Shown: piece by piece, positions 1 to 10,867 of the stretch
How the letters are laid out: every line of letters begins with the position of its first letter
How positions within the stretch are numbered: the first letter of the stretch is position 1
Assembly: GCA_032433765.1 (NCBI GenBank)
Contig: JAVIAB010000092.1
Location: 64,474,458-64,538,457, forward strand
Length of the DNA stretch: 64,000 bases
DNA from: Megaustenia siamemsis
Taxonomy: Eukaryota > Mollusca > Gastropoda > Stylommatophora > Ariophantidae
Reading direction: 5' to 3'
Position numbers and translations under genes: made by a program
The notes under the pieces: generated by a model
What the model saw: the letters and a program-made list of their open reading frames with translations, nothing else
Told to the model about the DNA's origin: nothing
The model's database searches: none

Positions 1-273
1 TCTCTAGTCTCCCTGGTCTCACGAGTGAGACAACATCCATTATTATAGTTACCCGTTAACACAATACATCAATTAGCCACTGAGATGGAAGTTAAGATGG
101 GCACAGCCAGAAACGAGAAACTTAGTGGGCGTGTAAGAAGACTTATCAACCACCACAGAACTGGAGTCGTCAGTCGCTGGACACTGCGGGACTTGCTGAG
201 GAGGAGATCTGAGCACCTATGGGCATGTTCGGAGTGCAATGATGATGACCCGCTAATAACTCAATAACTCAAT
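1..273 (+). mobile_element. 3' part of a retroelement with a (TAACTCAA) tail
   Basis: The segment ends in GCTAATAACTCAATAACTCA, an 8-bp repeat tail typical of non-LTR elements. The last ~58 bp, which encode CSECNDDD in one frame, recur on the minus strand at 25787-25850 within an element that has a clear target-site duplication. Upstream of those 58 bp the two copies do not match. The 60-codon frame at 85-267 runs into the tail and may be the C-terminus of an element protein; I do not recognise it. The 5' end lies outside the window. Confidence 0.5.
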
Positions 274-1134
274 GTTATACTTATAATTACTATTTCAAGG
301 TTTTCACTATCTCGGTTTATATGTTACCTATTTCACCCCACACTGCATCTCTCCCTATTAAATGTTCTCGCTTTTGTCTACCAACATCTTCCAATACATA
401 TATTCCATTGCTTCGTTGTTTTCTCTTTGCTTAGTCCTCTACATCTTTTGTCTTCCTATCTCTCTATTTCTATATCTCTCCATCTCTATGTAAGCACATC
501 ATTGTCTGTCATTTCCAAAGCTCCTCATCTCGTATTCTCCCCATCTTATTCCCGATTCATCACCTTCGGATCTTGTTCTTGTATCCAGAATTGTCACTGT
601 ACTCAGATAGTGTCATTTAATACTCTGACATCCTTGCACATGTTCTCAACATAGGTAAATAGCAACATTGCCCCGTTGAAGTTTCGCTTTCAGAAAATTG
701 ATTCATTTTATTTTTGAGACCATACATGTTTGAAATGTTAATGCATATCGATTTTTGCCTCAAAAGCAGCATGCAGTCTGTCCTTTAGATTGTCAATTAC
801 AAGATATTATATTTACTTGTTTAAGTTGACGAAATGGTCTACGGTTATCATTTGATTAAGCACTCTAACTTACCTTAAGATCAGAGGTTAACAATTAAAC
901 CACTCTCCCATTGGGGTTCGAATGTGTCTTTTAACATGAAAGCGAACATCGGAACGTGCAGCGGGTACCGTTCATCATCGTTCTGTAGCTACCTACATCT
1001 TTATTTGATTACAAACTGCTCTCATCTTCAACGCAACATGATACAGACAACATCATAATAGCATGTTAGAAAATAATTTATGTAGCAGTAATCACAAAGC
1101 AAGCCAAACAAGAATTCTAACACATTTTCTGATT
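274..1134. other. unassigned AT-rich DNA
   Basis: No gene or clear repeat was seen. Only short pyrimidine-rich open frames occur (about 427-654), with no protein-like composition. Confidence 0.5.
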
Positions 1135-1143
1135 TCAGAGATG

Positions 1144-1144
<1 letters not shown>

Positions 1145-1195
<51 letters not shown>
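1145..1195. repeat. (GA)n microsatellite
   Basis: About 25 uninterrupted GA dinucleotides. Similar GA tracts lie at 15195-15241 and 17508-17552. Confidence 0.97.
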
Positions 1196-1197
<2 letters not shown>

Positions 1198-1606
1198 TAA
1201 GAAATGGCGATGATGATTGTAGAAGTAATAAAATTGTTGCTTTCCGTCATAAATCTTCATTAACCTTCCAAAAACATAGAAAATTAAGCAACGGCAATGA
1301 AAAAGCAAAACAAACGAAAAATCCAAAGAGCAATAGATATATCGAGTGAGCAAAAGAGAGAGTGAGAAAATTAGAGAGGGAGAGCAGACAGGCAGCTGAA
1401 ATCATTAAGAAAGATGTACAATACAAATCAAGTGTGACGGTTATTACACATTCTTTCGTAGTCCTTTTTAAAAAATGGGGTAAACTATCTTACCAAAAAA
1501 ATCAAACGAATTATTTCTTGATGGAAATATCTTGGGGTAACACCAGAGAGTAAAGACCGTGTGAGCTGTTGCAGTCGCCACGTAATGACAGTGTCAGAGC
1601 TTTATT
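1196..1606. other. unassigned DNA
   Basis: Purine-rich sequence next to the GA tract, then AT-rich sequence. Nothing was recognised. Confidence 0.4.
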
Positions 1607-1875
1607 TCATCATCATCAACATCAAGTCCCAGGCCTGCTGGCTTACGTGATCATGTCTCTCCACAACTTTCGATCTCAACAGTTATTTATCATTTCTGCT
1701 GTTGACCTTCTGCCAAGCTATTCTCTTAAGCTGTCTGTTATTTTTTCTCTTTGCTTTCCTCTATCTCTTCGTCCCTCAATTTGTCCAGTTGTTACAATAT
1801 ATTGCAGTTGTTCTCTTCTCATTACATGGCCAAAAAATGATGATTGTCTCTTCCTAATATTGGAAATTAGCAATT
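1607..1875 (-). pseudogene. LINE-A fragment: 3' end of non-LTR retrotransposon (C-terminal RT tail)
   Basis: Read on the minus strand, this encodes the stretch that follows the RT domain in many invertebrate LINEs: a GHVMRR-like motif, a basic stretch resembling RRDRGKQREKILDSL, then a W-D-M-I-A motif and a stop just before a (GAT)n tail. The same 3' end, with GGTAC-TGATGATGATGA, occurs at 7460-8010, 19244-19640, 32305-32705 and 33955-34895, so this is one family (LINE-A here). This copy is truncated at its 5' end near 1875 and has stop codons. It is a dead 5'-truncated insertion. The clade could be RTE-like, but the catalytic domain is missing and I cannot decide. Confidence 0.8.
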
Positions 1876-2712
1876 GTGGCGATTCATGATAGTACAAAGA
1901 AGTTACGACGGTGGTTTTCTGTTGCCTTCCGTCGGTTTGTTAACGGTTGGCTCCGCTAGCCTTTGACTAAAAAGTCTCACCCACAAGGCAGTGGGATTGT
2001 TTTACTTCGGGGTACCCTCCCTTAATCTTTTACTCTCCCGAGCTTCCCTGCAAGGCAGCAGGGCAGCCACAGGTTGTACTGTTTACTGCATACAGTAGCA
2101 GGTGAATTTATTCGACCCGACACCAAACTTTATTTCACTTTCGATTAAAAAAAAGAATAATTTAGGACTAACTTGTTTTGAAGAACCGCCCACCTAATTT
2201 GAAGAACGATAATGGCTTCCGTTGTTATCATCAAGTGTCGTCTCCACATCGAAGTTTTGTTACGAAGGGCCGACATTTAACTCTAATGTCTTGACGTTTT
2301 CTTCCTCCATATCTTGGTGTTACCTGTACTTACTTTATGTTTTGTTTGCCTCTAATTCATTTACCTTACATTTTCCGTTTCAAGAATGACTATCGCTAAT
2401 AAGTTGTTGCTCCTTTTTATGTGCCAAAAAGATGTCATTTTTCTTGTTCGATTGTTCTCTAGCAATCGCTTCATTTCTTTGTGTCCGTTTTCAAGTGCTA
2501 GCCCCCCCCCCCTTTCCACCCACCACGTGCTTACCCTTTAGCACAGGAGCTACGTTATGATGCCCGTTTGTAATAGAACTAGACATTCGGTCTCCTTGAC
2601 CTTGAGGTCATGCAAGAAACATCCGATCTCTTCACTGGGGATTCTAACCGTGACATTTAAGCGTATGGTCGTAATCATCTCTGCTCCAAAAAGACTCCGC
2701 TAGAAGATACAA
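1876..2712. other. unassigned DNA with a GC-richer block
   Basis: Positions 1890-2110 are less AT-rich than their surroundings and contain repeated words such as GCAAGGCAGCAGGGCAG, which suggests an unidentified dispersed repeat. A C run lies near 2503-2512. No gene was seen. Confidence 0.35.
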
Positions 2713-3582
2713 TACTATAGTTCGTTCATAAATACGTGCCCACAGAGTTGATCAATTATCTCTGAAACTGTTTCATGAATTTCTGTAATTCTTTTTCATG
2801 AAATATTATTTTTTTCACCGACCTTCAGATTTGATAACATTTAAGTACAAAGGTAGTCTGAATTATGCACAAATCGTTTTTTGTTATATAATTTTAAGAA
2901 AAAATATCTAACCGCGTGCTCTAAACATTAGATTTTACTGTAAATTATGTTAATTTTCTAACAATGCAAGCCAAAGGCGTATCCGTATTGCTTTGAATAG
3001 TAATAAAAACCGACCCCTTTTAGATTCCTTGCAAAAGTGAATGTACAAGAACACAGTTACCTTTTGCATAGTGATGAATTTACACTTTAAACTCTTCGTG
3101 ATTTTAAAAATCAAGTAGTCACTTCACAACAGCTTACAAATTATCACACATATAGGAATATTCATTAATAGTAAATATTTTGTCAAAATACGCCTCTGAG
3201 CCAATTTAACAAAATACCGGAAATGAAATTACAAAAAAAAACAACCTGGAAGTTGTTCTTACAAGTTAAGAGTGCGAAACGGTGCTCTAAGATTGTGTGG
3301 TTTGTGTGCACGTAAAATTTGCCTTTTTAATTGGTGAGTTGATTACAACAAATGTAGGTATTGTAAAATTCTAAAATTTAGGAAAAGCAAGAAAATCATA
3401 TTTTTATATGCCTCAAATAAGCAAAAATCTTTCCTAAATGCAGTAGGGCCAACAGCAAAAAAAAACTGAAAGTTGGTGAAAAAAAATATGATTTAACGAA
3501 AAAGAATCACAGAAAATCATGAAACAATTTCTGAGATAATTAATAAATTCTGTGGGCACGAATTTCTGAACGAACTATAGTA
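2713..3582. mobile_element. MITE with ~105-bp terminal inverted repeats and TA target duplication
   Basis: The left end 2715-2819 and right end 3475-3580 are inverted copies of each other, by eye roughly 85% identical over about 105 bp. Both begin CTATAGTTCGTTCA and are flanked by TA (2713-2714 and 3581-3582). TA duplications are typical of the Tc1/mariner superfamily. The roughly 650-bp interior has no frame long enough for a transposase, so this is a non-autonomous element of 866 bp. Confidence 0.85.
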
Positions 3583-4349
3583 AGGGTTTCCATCACACCG
3601 TATGACATTTTCGGAATATAAGATGGTAGTGCTAACATCTTTTAAAGCTCAACGATACATTTTATAGGTAATGTGGTCAGTATTACGCCAGGCTGTTGTG
3701 CTTTCCCGAATCCTTATTTTCCACTTCAGAGATTGCATGATTCAAGAAGTCGTGTGAGTCTAAGCAAAATTCGATACTTTCAGGAACAACGATGACAAAA
3801 TGTGAACATTTATGTTCGTAGAGCGACTAATTTTCCTTCTTTCACAAAGGATTTTCCCATTACATTCCTCTTTCACCAAAGTAAGCCGAGAAGAGATTAA
3901 TAGCAGGGAATGTACGTTTTTGTTTAAATGAAGCTATCTCACAGTGGTTTATTATAGATAATTTAGTTGAGGTGCTCATTTGTATATTTACAGGAAGATA
4001 AAATACATTACTTCTTCTGTTATACGATCAATGTGATTAGAAGAAGGCGTATTTTGAAATTTACAAATATGCAGGTTTAAAAATTGAATATTGTAATCCT
4101 CGAAACGTTCATGTTCCTCTATATATGATCTTTCTGTTGTGAGAATTAACTGCTAAAATATGATTTAAACATTAATATTTGCTTTGACTAAATACATTAT
4201 GTTGTGTGCGTGATATCTCAAATTGATACTTCTTCCATGAACTATCAGTTTTAAAAATGAGTGGGATGTATAGGACATAGAGCTTTAATTGCTGCAACAT
4301 TTCCTATATTAGAACTAAAATGTCACTTTGAAATGAAAACAAACAGTTT
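3583..4349. other. unassigned AT-rich DNA
   Basis: Apart from a possible SINE-A fragment at 3660-3745, nothing was recognised. Confidence 0.4.
3660..3745 (-). mobile_element. SINE-A fragment (diverged)
   Basis: On the minus strand the segment reads GGGAAAGCACAACAGCCTGG followed by CGTAATACTGACCACATTA. This matches the body of the tRNA-headed SINE seen in full at 23923-24175 and 52835-53097. No head or tail was found here. Confidence 0.5.
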
Positions 4350-4457
4350 GTGATGTAAGGAACAGTCGTGATGTAAGGAACAGTCGTGATGTAAGGAACA
4401 GTCGTGATGTAAGGAACAGTCGTGATGTAAGGAACAGTCGTGATGTAAGGAGCAGTC
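4350..4457. repeat. 18-bp tandem repeat, six copies
   Basis: Six copies of GTGATGTAAGGAACAGTC. The unit is a multiple of three, so it stays open on the minus strand in overlapping frames. It is not a gene. Confidence 0.97.
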
Positions 4458-5308
4458 AGAGAGTAATAATTTAGAGATGAGATGAACAGTAAAAATAAAT
4501 TGTACAAGATGACAAAGAAGGGAGTTGAAAACTGCAAGACGGAGAACAACCAAAATAAACGGAAGCTTGAGACGTGTTGCAAAAAAGAATTAGAGAATTC
4601 CAAAGATTAGATTTTCGGAAAAAAAAGTTTCGTCGTGGGTATCATGAATTCTTGGTATTCCAATATCGTCACAATGACGTTTCTTCAGAAACTTATCCTC
4701 AAATGTGTTTTAGTTCAGAGAGTAAAGTAAAGAATTCTAATTACATCGTGGTTTGTAAGCTGAATTCGTGTTAGTGTCTCCCTCCCCTCCGTCTAATTCA
4801 CTGATAATGGTGTCAATGCCACGTCAGACAGAACTAATTTTACAAATAAAATCTCCTGTACCCATTTTCATAGACTGGAGGAACTCAAAGGCATATGGGT
4901 CGGGATAAAATATCGTTCCATTTAGAAACCGAATGAGAACAACCTGGTCTGCAGACAATTGCATTAACCAATTCGTCATTGTAGCCTCGTATTGTGTTTT
5001 ACCATTTTAGAAATAAAGTTATTATATCAATGGAAGTATGAATATGCACATCTTTTTATTGATTTTCCATGCGGATAACAAAGAAACAGAGATCTCTGAC
5101 AACTATAGTACTTCATGTCAAGCAGTCGAATAGTTTCAATGTCATTCTGGGATAAATCTCTCATATTCAGAACAATGAGCTGACTAGATATATGCGAATA
5201 TAAGACAAGAAACGAGACAATGACGCTGACTGATCATCTCGGACATTTCCCTCGCCGCAGGCATGGACAGTGGCGTAACATTCTATAACGATGTGTGGAT
5301 AGGCTTGG
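4458..5308. other. unassigned DNA
   Basis: No gene or repeat was recognised. Confidence 0.4.
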
Positions 5309-5491
5309 AAATAAGTAGAAACAATACTTGTAGCTTGGTTTTCCGCCAAGAATGATTTTATACAGCGGGAGATAAGTAGAAACAATACGTGTAGCTTGGT
5401 TTTCCGCCAAGAATGATTCTATACAGCGGGAAATAAGTAGAAACAATACGTGTAGCTTGGTTTTCCGCCAAGAATGATTCTATACAGCGGG
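5309..5491. repeat. 61-bp tandem repeat, three copies
   Basis: Three 61-bp units start at ATAAGTAGAAACAATA. Each contains the small hairpin CTTGG-TTTTCCG-CCAAG. The three overlapping minus-strand open frames are by-products of the repeat. Confidence 0.95.
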
Positions 5492-5887
5492 AGAAATATA
5501 CGTGGCGTATTATTGCTTTCTTGCATCGAAGACAGACCGTCACCCAATACCTTGCCTGCCAATGTAATTGCCTATCGACAAATTTCCTTTTCTGCAGCTG
5601 TTTATCGATTCTATTGTTGGATTCCTACCAACAAATTCTAGTAAACCGCTAGTAGGTAATTTTTTATGCGTCCCTCTGTCTCTTCTTTCTTCATTTATTA
5701 CCGTTTTCTTCATATGACAGGATCAACACTGATGATTGTTTCCTTCTTACGTTACCAGCAAATTTCTCCTTGCTACTTTGATCTTTCTTAGAACTTCATT
5801 GTTACTCTTTCTTAGGTGCCCACTGTATTCTCAATATTATTCTGCAAAAGCATATCTTTATGGCCTCCTTTGTTGTTCGATTGGTAA
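5492..5887. other. unassigned DNA
   Basis: AT-rich. Nothing was recognised. Confidence 0.4.
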
Positions 5888-6195
5888 AATTCACTTTCAT
5901 TTGTCACAATTAGCTCTACACTGCACTGAAGAATTCACTTTCACTTCTCACAATTAGCTCTACACTGCACTGAAGAATTCACTTTCACTTCTCACAATTA
6001 GCTCTACACTGCACTGAAGAATTCACTTTCACTTCTCACAATTAGCTCTACACTGCACTGAAGAATTCACTTTCACTTCTCACAATTAGCTCTACACTGC
6101 ACTGAAGAATTCACTTTCACTTCTCACAATTAGCTCTACACTGCACTGAAGAATTCACTTTCACTTGTCACAATTAGCTCTACACTGCACTGAAG
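5888..6195. repeat. 44-bp tandem repeat, seven copies
   Basis: Seven nearly identical 44-bp units begin AATTCACTTTCACTTCTCAC. The unit boundary coincides with an EcoRI-type GAATTC word. Confidence 0.97.
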
Positions 6196-7455
6196 AATTC
6201 TCTTTCGCACCTCAAAGGTCAAGTATTGGTATTCTTTTTATCTTCGAAGACAAATGTTGACATAACAACACATCAAATAAAAAATAAAAATGCATTGTAA
6301 TTATTATTTCGACAGGAAAATTCGTCGCGAAAGAACATAAGCTATAGGAGTATGTCATCATAAATGTTGGGAAGCATACCTGCTGATATATTTATATTTT
6401 CCCATCACTTTGCACCGCTACATTTGTTTAATTACTCCTCTATTGAATGCTACCTTCTCATTGTTGTACGTATATTTTCTCACTATTTCTCTCGATCGCC
6501 TCTTCTTTCACTTTACATAGGTTGAAAGTGTTGACTATTTTCTCCTGATTTTGGTTGCAATATAGGTCTATATGGGTGTGTCCATATTCATTGTATGTAT
6601 ACTAAACAAAACGTGCACCAGGATTTCTTCCACGTCTTAAGGAGTTTGGAGAATATTGTGCTAGTGTCCATATATTGTAATGACCAACGACACATCTTAA
6701 GAGCGATGTAGTCAGCATCACGCCAGGCGTCAGAATTCCCCAGAAGAAATGATGTACTCATTTAAGCCTGGGTGAGATTAAGTCCGACCACTTGTACTTA
6801 GTAGTCGACCAAAGTCTAAGTTACCGTCTGTGCCATATCCTACTTGGCAATGAAATAGTTTCTTTAAAACAAAAATAATACACACAATATTTATTTCACA
6901 AAATTATAGTGCCCTAAAGACAAGGTATTTAGTTGACATATATTTGATCTCGTTTAGTCTTATAATTCAAGTCCCCAAAACACTCTCAGTATCGTTGGGC
7001 AGTAGTTACGCCTCTGCACTGAACATTTTTTTTTTATTGTTGTTGTTTGTACCAGTAGAGCCCGATATAAATGGCTTCACCGACCTTGATAAATTGGTTC
7101 CCAATATGAGAGCTAGTTGGACACGTGTCAGACACTGCAATTGGGTCTGACCTGGTACAGGAAACCAGCTGTCTACAAGTCAGAACGCCTATTCAGAAAG
7201 AGATGTTTCAAGAGGAGATTAAGTCGGCGTCAGCGGGGAGTGCGTGGCACTGTTTTCTCGTGGTACGCTCGGTGAATGAACACCGGATATTGGAACTCGT
7301 GTTGGCTTGTACGTAAAAGTCTGGGAGATCATGACAAGTTCTGGACAAGGGCGCTAGTGCTAATGGTCAGTAGTGATTACTGCATCACTGGAAATATACG
7401 ATCCTGTGACCGTATAAATATATGATCGAACTTGTTATTTATGTATGATATCTTT
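6196..7455. other. unassigned DNA
   Basis: Apart from a possible SINE-A relic at 6655-6810, nothing was recognised. Small open frames at 6944-7316 show no known motif. Confidence 0.35.
6655..6810 (-). mobile_element. SINE-A relic (highly diverged)
   Basis: The minus strand carries, in the same order as the intact SINE-A copies, CACCCAGGCTTAAATG, a short T-rich run, GGGGAATTC, and GGCGTGATGCTGACTACAT. The head was not recognised. Confidence 0.35.
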
Positions 7456-7459
7456 ATTA

Positions 7460-8010
7460 TGCACCACAGAAATAAAAAGCAGAATAGCTTTGGCCAAAAT
7501 AGCATTTCAGAAAATGAAAAATATCTTATGCAGCAAATCTATGTCAGTAAAAATGAGAAAGAGAGTTCATCGGTGCTATATAGAAAGAATTCTGACCTAT
7601 GGAAGCGGATCATGGACAGTAGACAAACAAATGAAAAGACGATTAGAGTCCACAGAGATGGGATTTCTCAGAAGAATGTTGAAAGTTCCCTGGACAGATA
7701 AAAAGACCAATGAGGAAGTTCTCAAAGAGGCTAACACAAAAAGGGAGCTCTTAAAAAACATCAGAAAAAAGCAATCAACATTTTTCGGGCACATCATGAG
7801 AAGAGGAAAGTTGGAATACTTGGTTACAACTGGCAAAATAAAAGGAAAGAGAGATCGCGGACGACAAAGAGAGAAAATACTGGATAGCTTGGTGTCATGT
7901 CATGGAAAACAGTCAACAACAGAACTGATACGATGCACTGTGGATAGAAGATTGTGGAGGGACATGATCGCCTACGCCAATCGGCAGGGTACATGATGAT
8001 GATGATCTTT
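7460..8010 (+). pseudogene. LINE-A fragment: RT C-terminal region of a non-LTR retrotransposon
   Basis: This is an open stretch of about 175 codons ending at 7996. It starts in the connection region after the RT palm (RIALAKIAFQKMKNIL) and continues through ILTYGSGSWTV, FLRRMLKVPWT, FFGHIMRRGKLEYL and RRLWRDMIAYANRQGT, then a stop. A (GAT)n tail follows directly, which is the insertion's 3' end. The catalytic RT core and the endonuclease are absent, so this is a 5'-truncated copy with no activity of its own. Having no stops over this length, it is the youngest-looking LINE-A C-terminus in the window. It is unlikely to be a host gene, because four other truncated copies share exactly this 3' end. 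Confidence 0.85.
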
Positions 8011-8526
8011 ATTATTGTTGATGTAGATTAGAACATTGTTCTATAAACTTGAACCCACAAGACAGACTTAAATGTTCGTTACAACATTCACCAGGCTCTT
8101 CCTATTAGCGCAAAGTTTTTTCCTATAAAAGGAACTGGACTCAATAACTTAGGTTCTTGTATCAAGTTAGTAGTGTTGGCAGACATGAAATGTAACACCC
8201 ATGGATCACAGCTGTTGTAATCGTGCGGAAACGTGTCATAGAAACACGAAGAAACTGTTAACTCAAATAGCAAAAAATGAAAGAGGGGATTCATCTTTAC
8301 GTAAAGAGAAAGGCTTGGGAATGATAGGGAATGGGCAAATAAATGCAGTGCTGCGGTAAAGCTGATACCATTGTGCTTGTAGTGGGGTGTGACATTGACT
8401 CCTATAAAGTTTGGTGACAGCTTTGCAAAAGAGAAACACAACAAAATACTGACGTTCCAGTCAACAGGCATTCTTCAGAGAGCGAGGACAACGATAAGAA
8501 ACGGTGCGGCACAGAAAAACGCACAA
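8011..8526. other. unassigned DNA
   Basis: Nothing was recognised. A 127-codon minus-strand frame at 8088-8471 has no known motif. Confidence 0.4.
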
Positions 8527-8899
8527 ATAAAACTGGTAGCAAGGAGCATAAAAACTGGTAGCACGGAGCATAAAAACTGGTAGCACGGAGCATAAAAACT
8601 GGTAGCACGGAGCATAAAAACTGGTAGCACGGAGCATAAAAACTGGTAGCACGGAGCATAAAAACTGGTAGCACGGAGCATAAAAACTGGTAGCAAGGAG
8701 CATAAAAACTGGTAGCACGGAGCATAAAAACTGGTAGCACGGAGCATAAAAACTGGTAGCACGGAGCATAAAAACTGGTAGCAAGGAGCATAAAAACTGG
8801 TAGCACGGAGCATAAAAACTGGTAGCAAGGAGCATAAAAACTGGTAGCACGGAGCATAAAAACTGGTAGCAAGGAGCATAAAAACTGGTAGCAAGGAGC
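8527..8899. repeat. 22-bp minisatellite, 17 copies
   Basis: The unit is ATAAAAACTGGTAGCACGGA plus GC, with an alternative AAGGAGC variant scattered through the array. Because 22 is not divisible by three and the unit lacks stops on the minus strand, all three minus frames stay open (153-181 codons). These are artefacts. Confidence 0.98.
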
Positions 8900-8946
8900 C
8901 TGTAGTGGGGTGTAATATACACTCCAACAAGGTAGACAAGAACTCA

Positions 8947-9249
8947 CTATTAAAAATGTTACAATATTAGCATCTCTATTAAAAATGTTACAATATTAGC
9001 ATCTCTATTAAAAATGTTACAATATTAGCATCTCTATTAAAAATGTTACAATATTAGCATCTCTATTAAAAATGTTACAATATTAGCATCTCTATTAAAA
9101 ATGTTACAATATTAGCATCTCAATTAAAAATGATACAATATTAGCATCTCTATTAACAATGTTACAATATTAGCATCTCTATTAACAATGTTACAATATT
9201 AGCATCTCTATTTAAAATGTTACAATATTAGTATCTCTATTAAAAATGA
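8947..9249. repeat. 29-bp minisatellite, about 10 copies
   Basis: The unit begins CTATTAAAAATGTTACAATA and ends TTAGCATCT. It starts 47 bp after the 22-bp array but is unrelated to it. Confidence 0.97.
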
Positions 9250-9628
9250 AACCAAACTTACATTTCTGTTTTTTTTTTTTTAATGGTAAAAGTGACGGAC
9301 AGACGTTTTCGTAAAAACTGTGGCTATGACATGCAGCGTGATAAGTAAGAAGAACTTCACTTGTTGCAAATTTTAAGTTTTCACTATCATAAAGACGTTT
9401 TCATTATCACATGTCGTTGTCAATATCACAAAGACGTTTTCACTATTACATGTGTTTTTCAATATCACAATGACGTTTCAGCATAAACTGATGTTTTTAA
9501 CAGAAGAAAATCCTCCCAGAAACCCAATGTTTTCGGCTGCGGAAATTCAGGTCGATATTGTTTCTGCCTCAAAGAGCCTCGAAAAAAGGACATTACAATA
9601 TTGGTATATATCACTTTTGTTACACCGC
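9250..9628. other. unassigned DNA with a short imperfect repeat
   Basis: After a T run near 9270-9282, positions 9375-9475 hold about two imperfect copies of a GACGTTTTCACTATCACATG-type unit. Nothing else was seen. Confidence 0.45.
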
Positions 9629-9629
9629 T

Positions 9630-10449
9630 ACATCATCATCATCATCGTGTGCCTTCTCCGCATCGAAGGTTGGCTACCATGGATCACCTTTCTACTCTGT
9701 TTCTTGCTTTGATGGTGCAGGCTGTCATAGATTGACTTGTTCATCTTTTGATGTTACTCGTCCATGTTAGTCTTGGTCTGCCTCTGCCTCTTTTACCTTG
9801 TATTTTTCTTTCCAATATTACTTTTAGTAGGCTGTTGAGTCCTTTTAACATGCCCCAAAAATTTCATTTGTCTTGTCTTAATTGTATTTAGTAGTTCTCT
9901 TTTTATTTTCAGTTATTTTAAAACTTTATCGTTTGTTATCTTTTGTTTCCATCCAATTCTACCTACTTTTCTATAAATCCACGTTTCAAAGGCTTCAATT
10001 TTCTGTTCTGTTTTCTTGTCTAATGTCCATGTTTCTGCACCATACAGGAATATTGAAAAGATGTAACATTTTGCCATTCTTAGTTTCAGCCCTGTTGATA
10101 TTTGTTTTGTTGTTAGTATATTTTTCATGGCATTAAAATTACTTTTTGCCATACATATTCTTTTGTTTATTTCAGTTTTGCATTTTCCATCATTGGTTAT
10201 AGTATGTCCCAGGTAGTTGTAGCTCTGGACTGTCTCCAGATGTATTCCCTCAACTGTGATATTTAATTGTAGGTCTTGAGAATTTTCTTTGTTTATGATC
10301 ATAGTTTTAGTCTTTTTGATATTCATTTCTAGTCCATATTTTTTTCTTGTTATGTTTATCACATTAAGCAATTGTTGCAGGTCTTTAGGATTTTCTGCTA
10401 GTAGAACAGTATCATAATATAGAACAGTACCGCTACATAACTTCACCAA
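9630..10449 (-). pseudogene. LINE-B fragment: RT palm to 3' end
   Basis: The minus strand begins (10449) near the RT active site: the expected YADDTVLLAE box reads as YYDTVLLAE, so one catalytic aspartate is lost. It continues through KTKTMI and YNYLGHTITNDGKCKTEINKRI to a conserved ILYGAETWTLDKK-type stretch, open for 178 codons. After frame breaks it carries GRGRPRLTWTSNIKR-type sequence, then GDPW-like sequence, and stops before a (GAT)n tail at about 9630-9645. The same 3' end occurs at 17925-18255 and 48405-48605. It is a 5'-truncated, inactive non-LTR retrotransposon. Confidence 0.85.
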
Positions 10450-10867
10450 TTTGTACCCCCTTAACCTAACAAGGATAGGTTTGAAGCATTATTATCAAAC
10501 AGGACTTAACACTTTCTCTTATTTGAACTTCAAATATTTGTGTTTCAAAAACTACAGGACGACAGGAAATGTAAAAAAATACAGCTAGTTCCGTTCAGAA
10601 CAACAAATATGGTCAGCCTGCACAGTGTCTTTGTTTCTCTGGCTCATTCTATTGAATAACACTCACACGCGCGCTTTCCTTCTAAGAAATACAGCACAAG
10701 GGTCAAAGGAAGCAGAAAAGAAATTACTGAACGAAATTATTAAAATGGATTTTAGATGTATAAAAATATATAGAAAATTAAAATATTTCATTCCATTCAC
10801 AACAATTTCCGTTGGTGGAGTTGAGCTTAAAATCAGAACATAATTACTGCGGCATTATATCTCAAAG
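10450..10867. other. unassigned DNA
   Basis: Nothing was recognised. A 72-codon frame at 10625-10843 is probably chance. Confidence 0.4.

Noticed and set aside
8402..8947. Three minus-strand frames of 153-181 codons (LPVFMLRATSFYAPCYQF repeats)
   Set aside because: They are frames of the 22-bp minisatellite.
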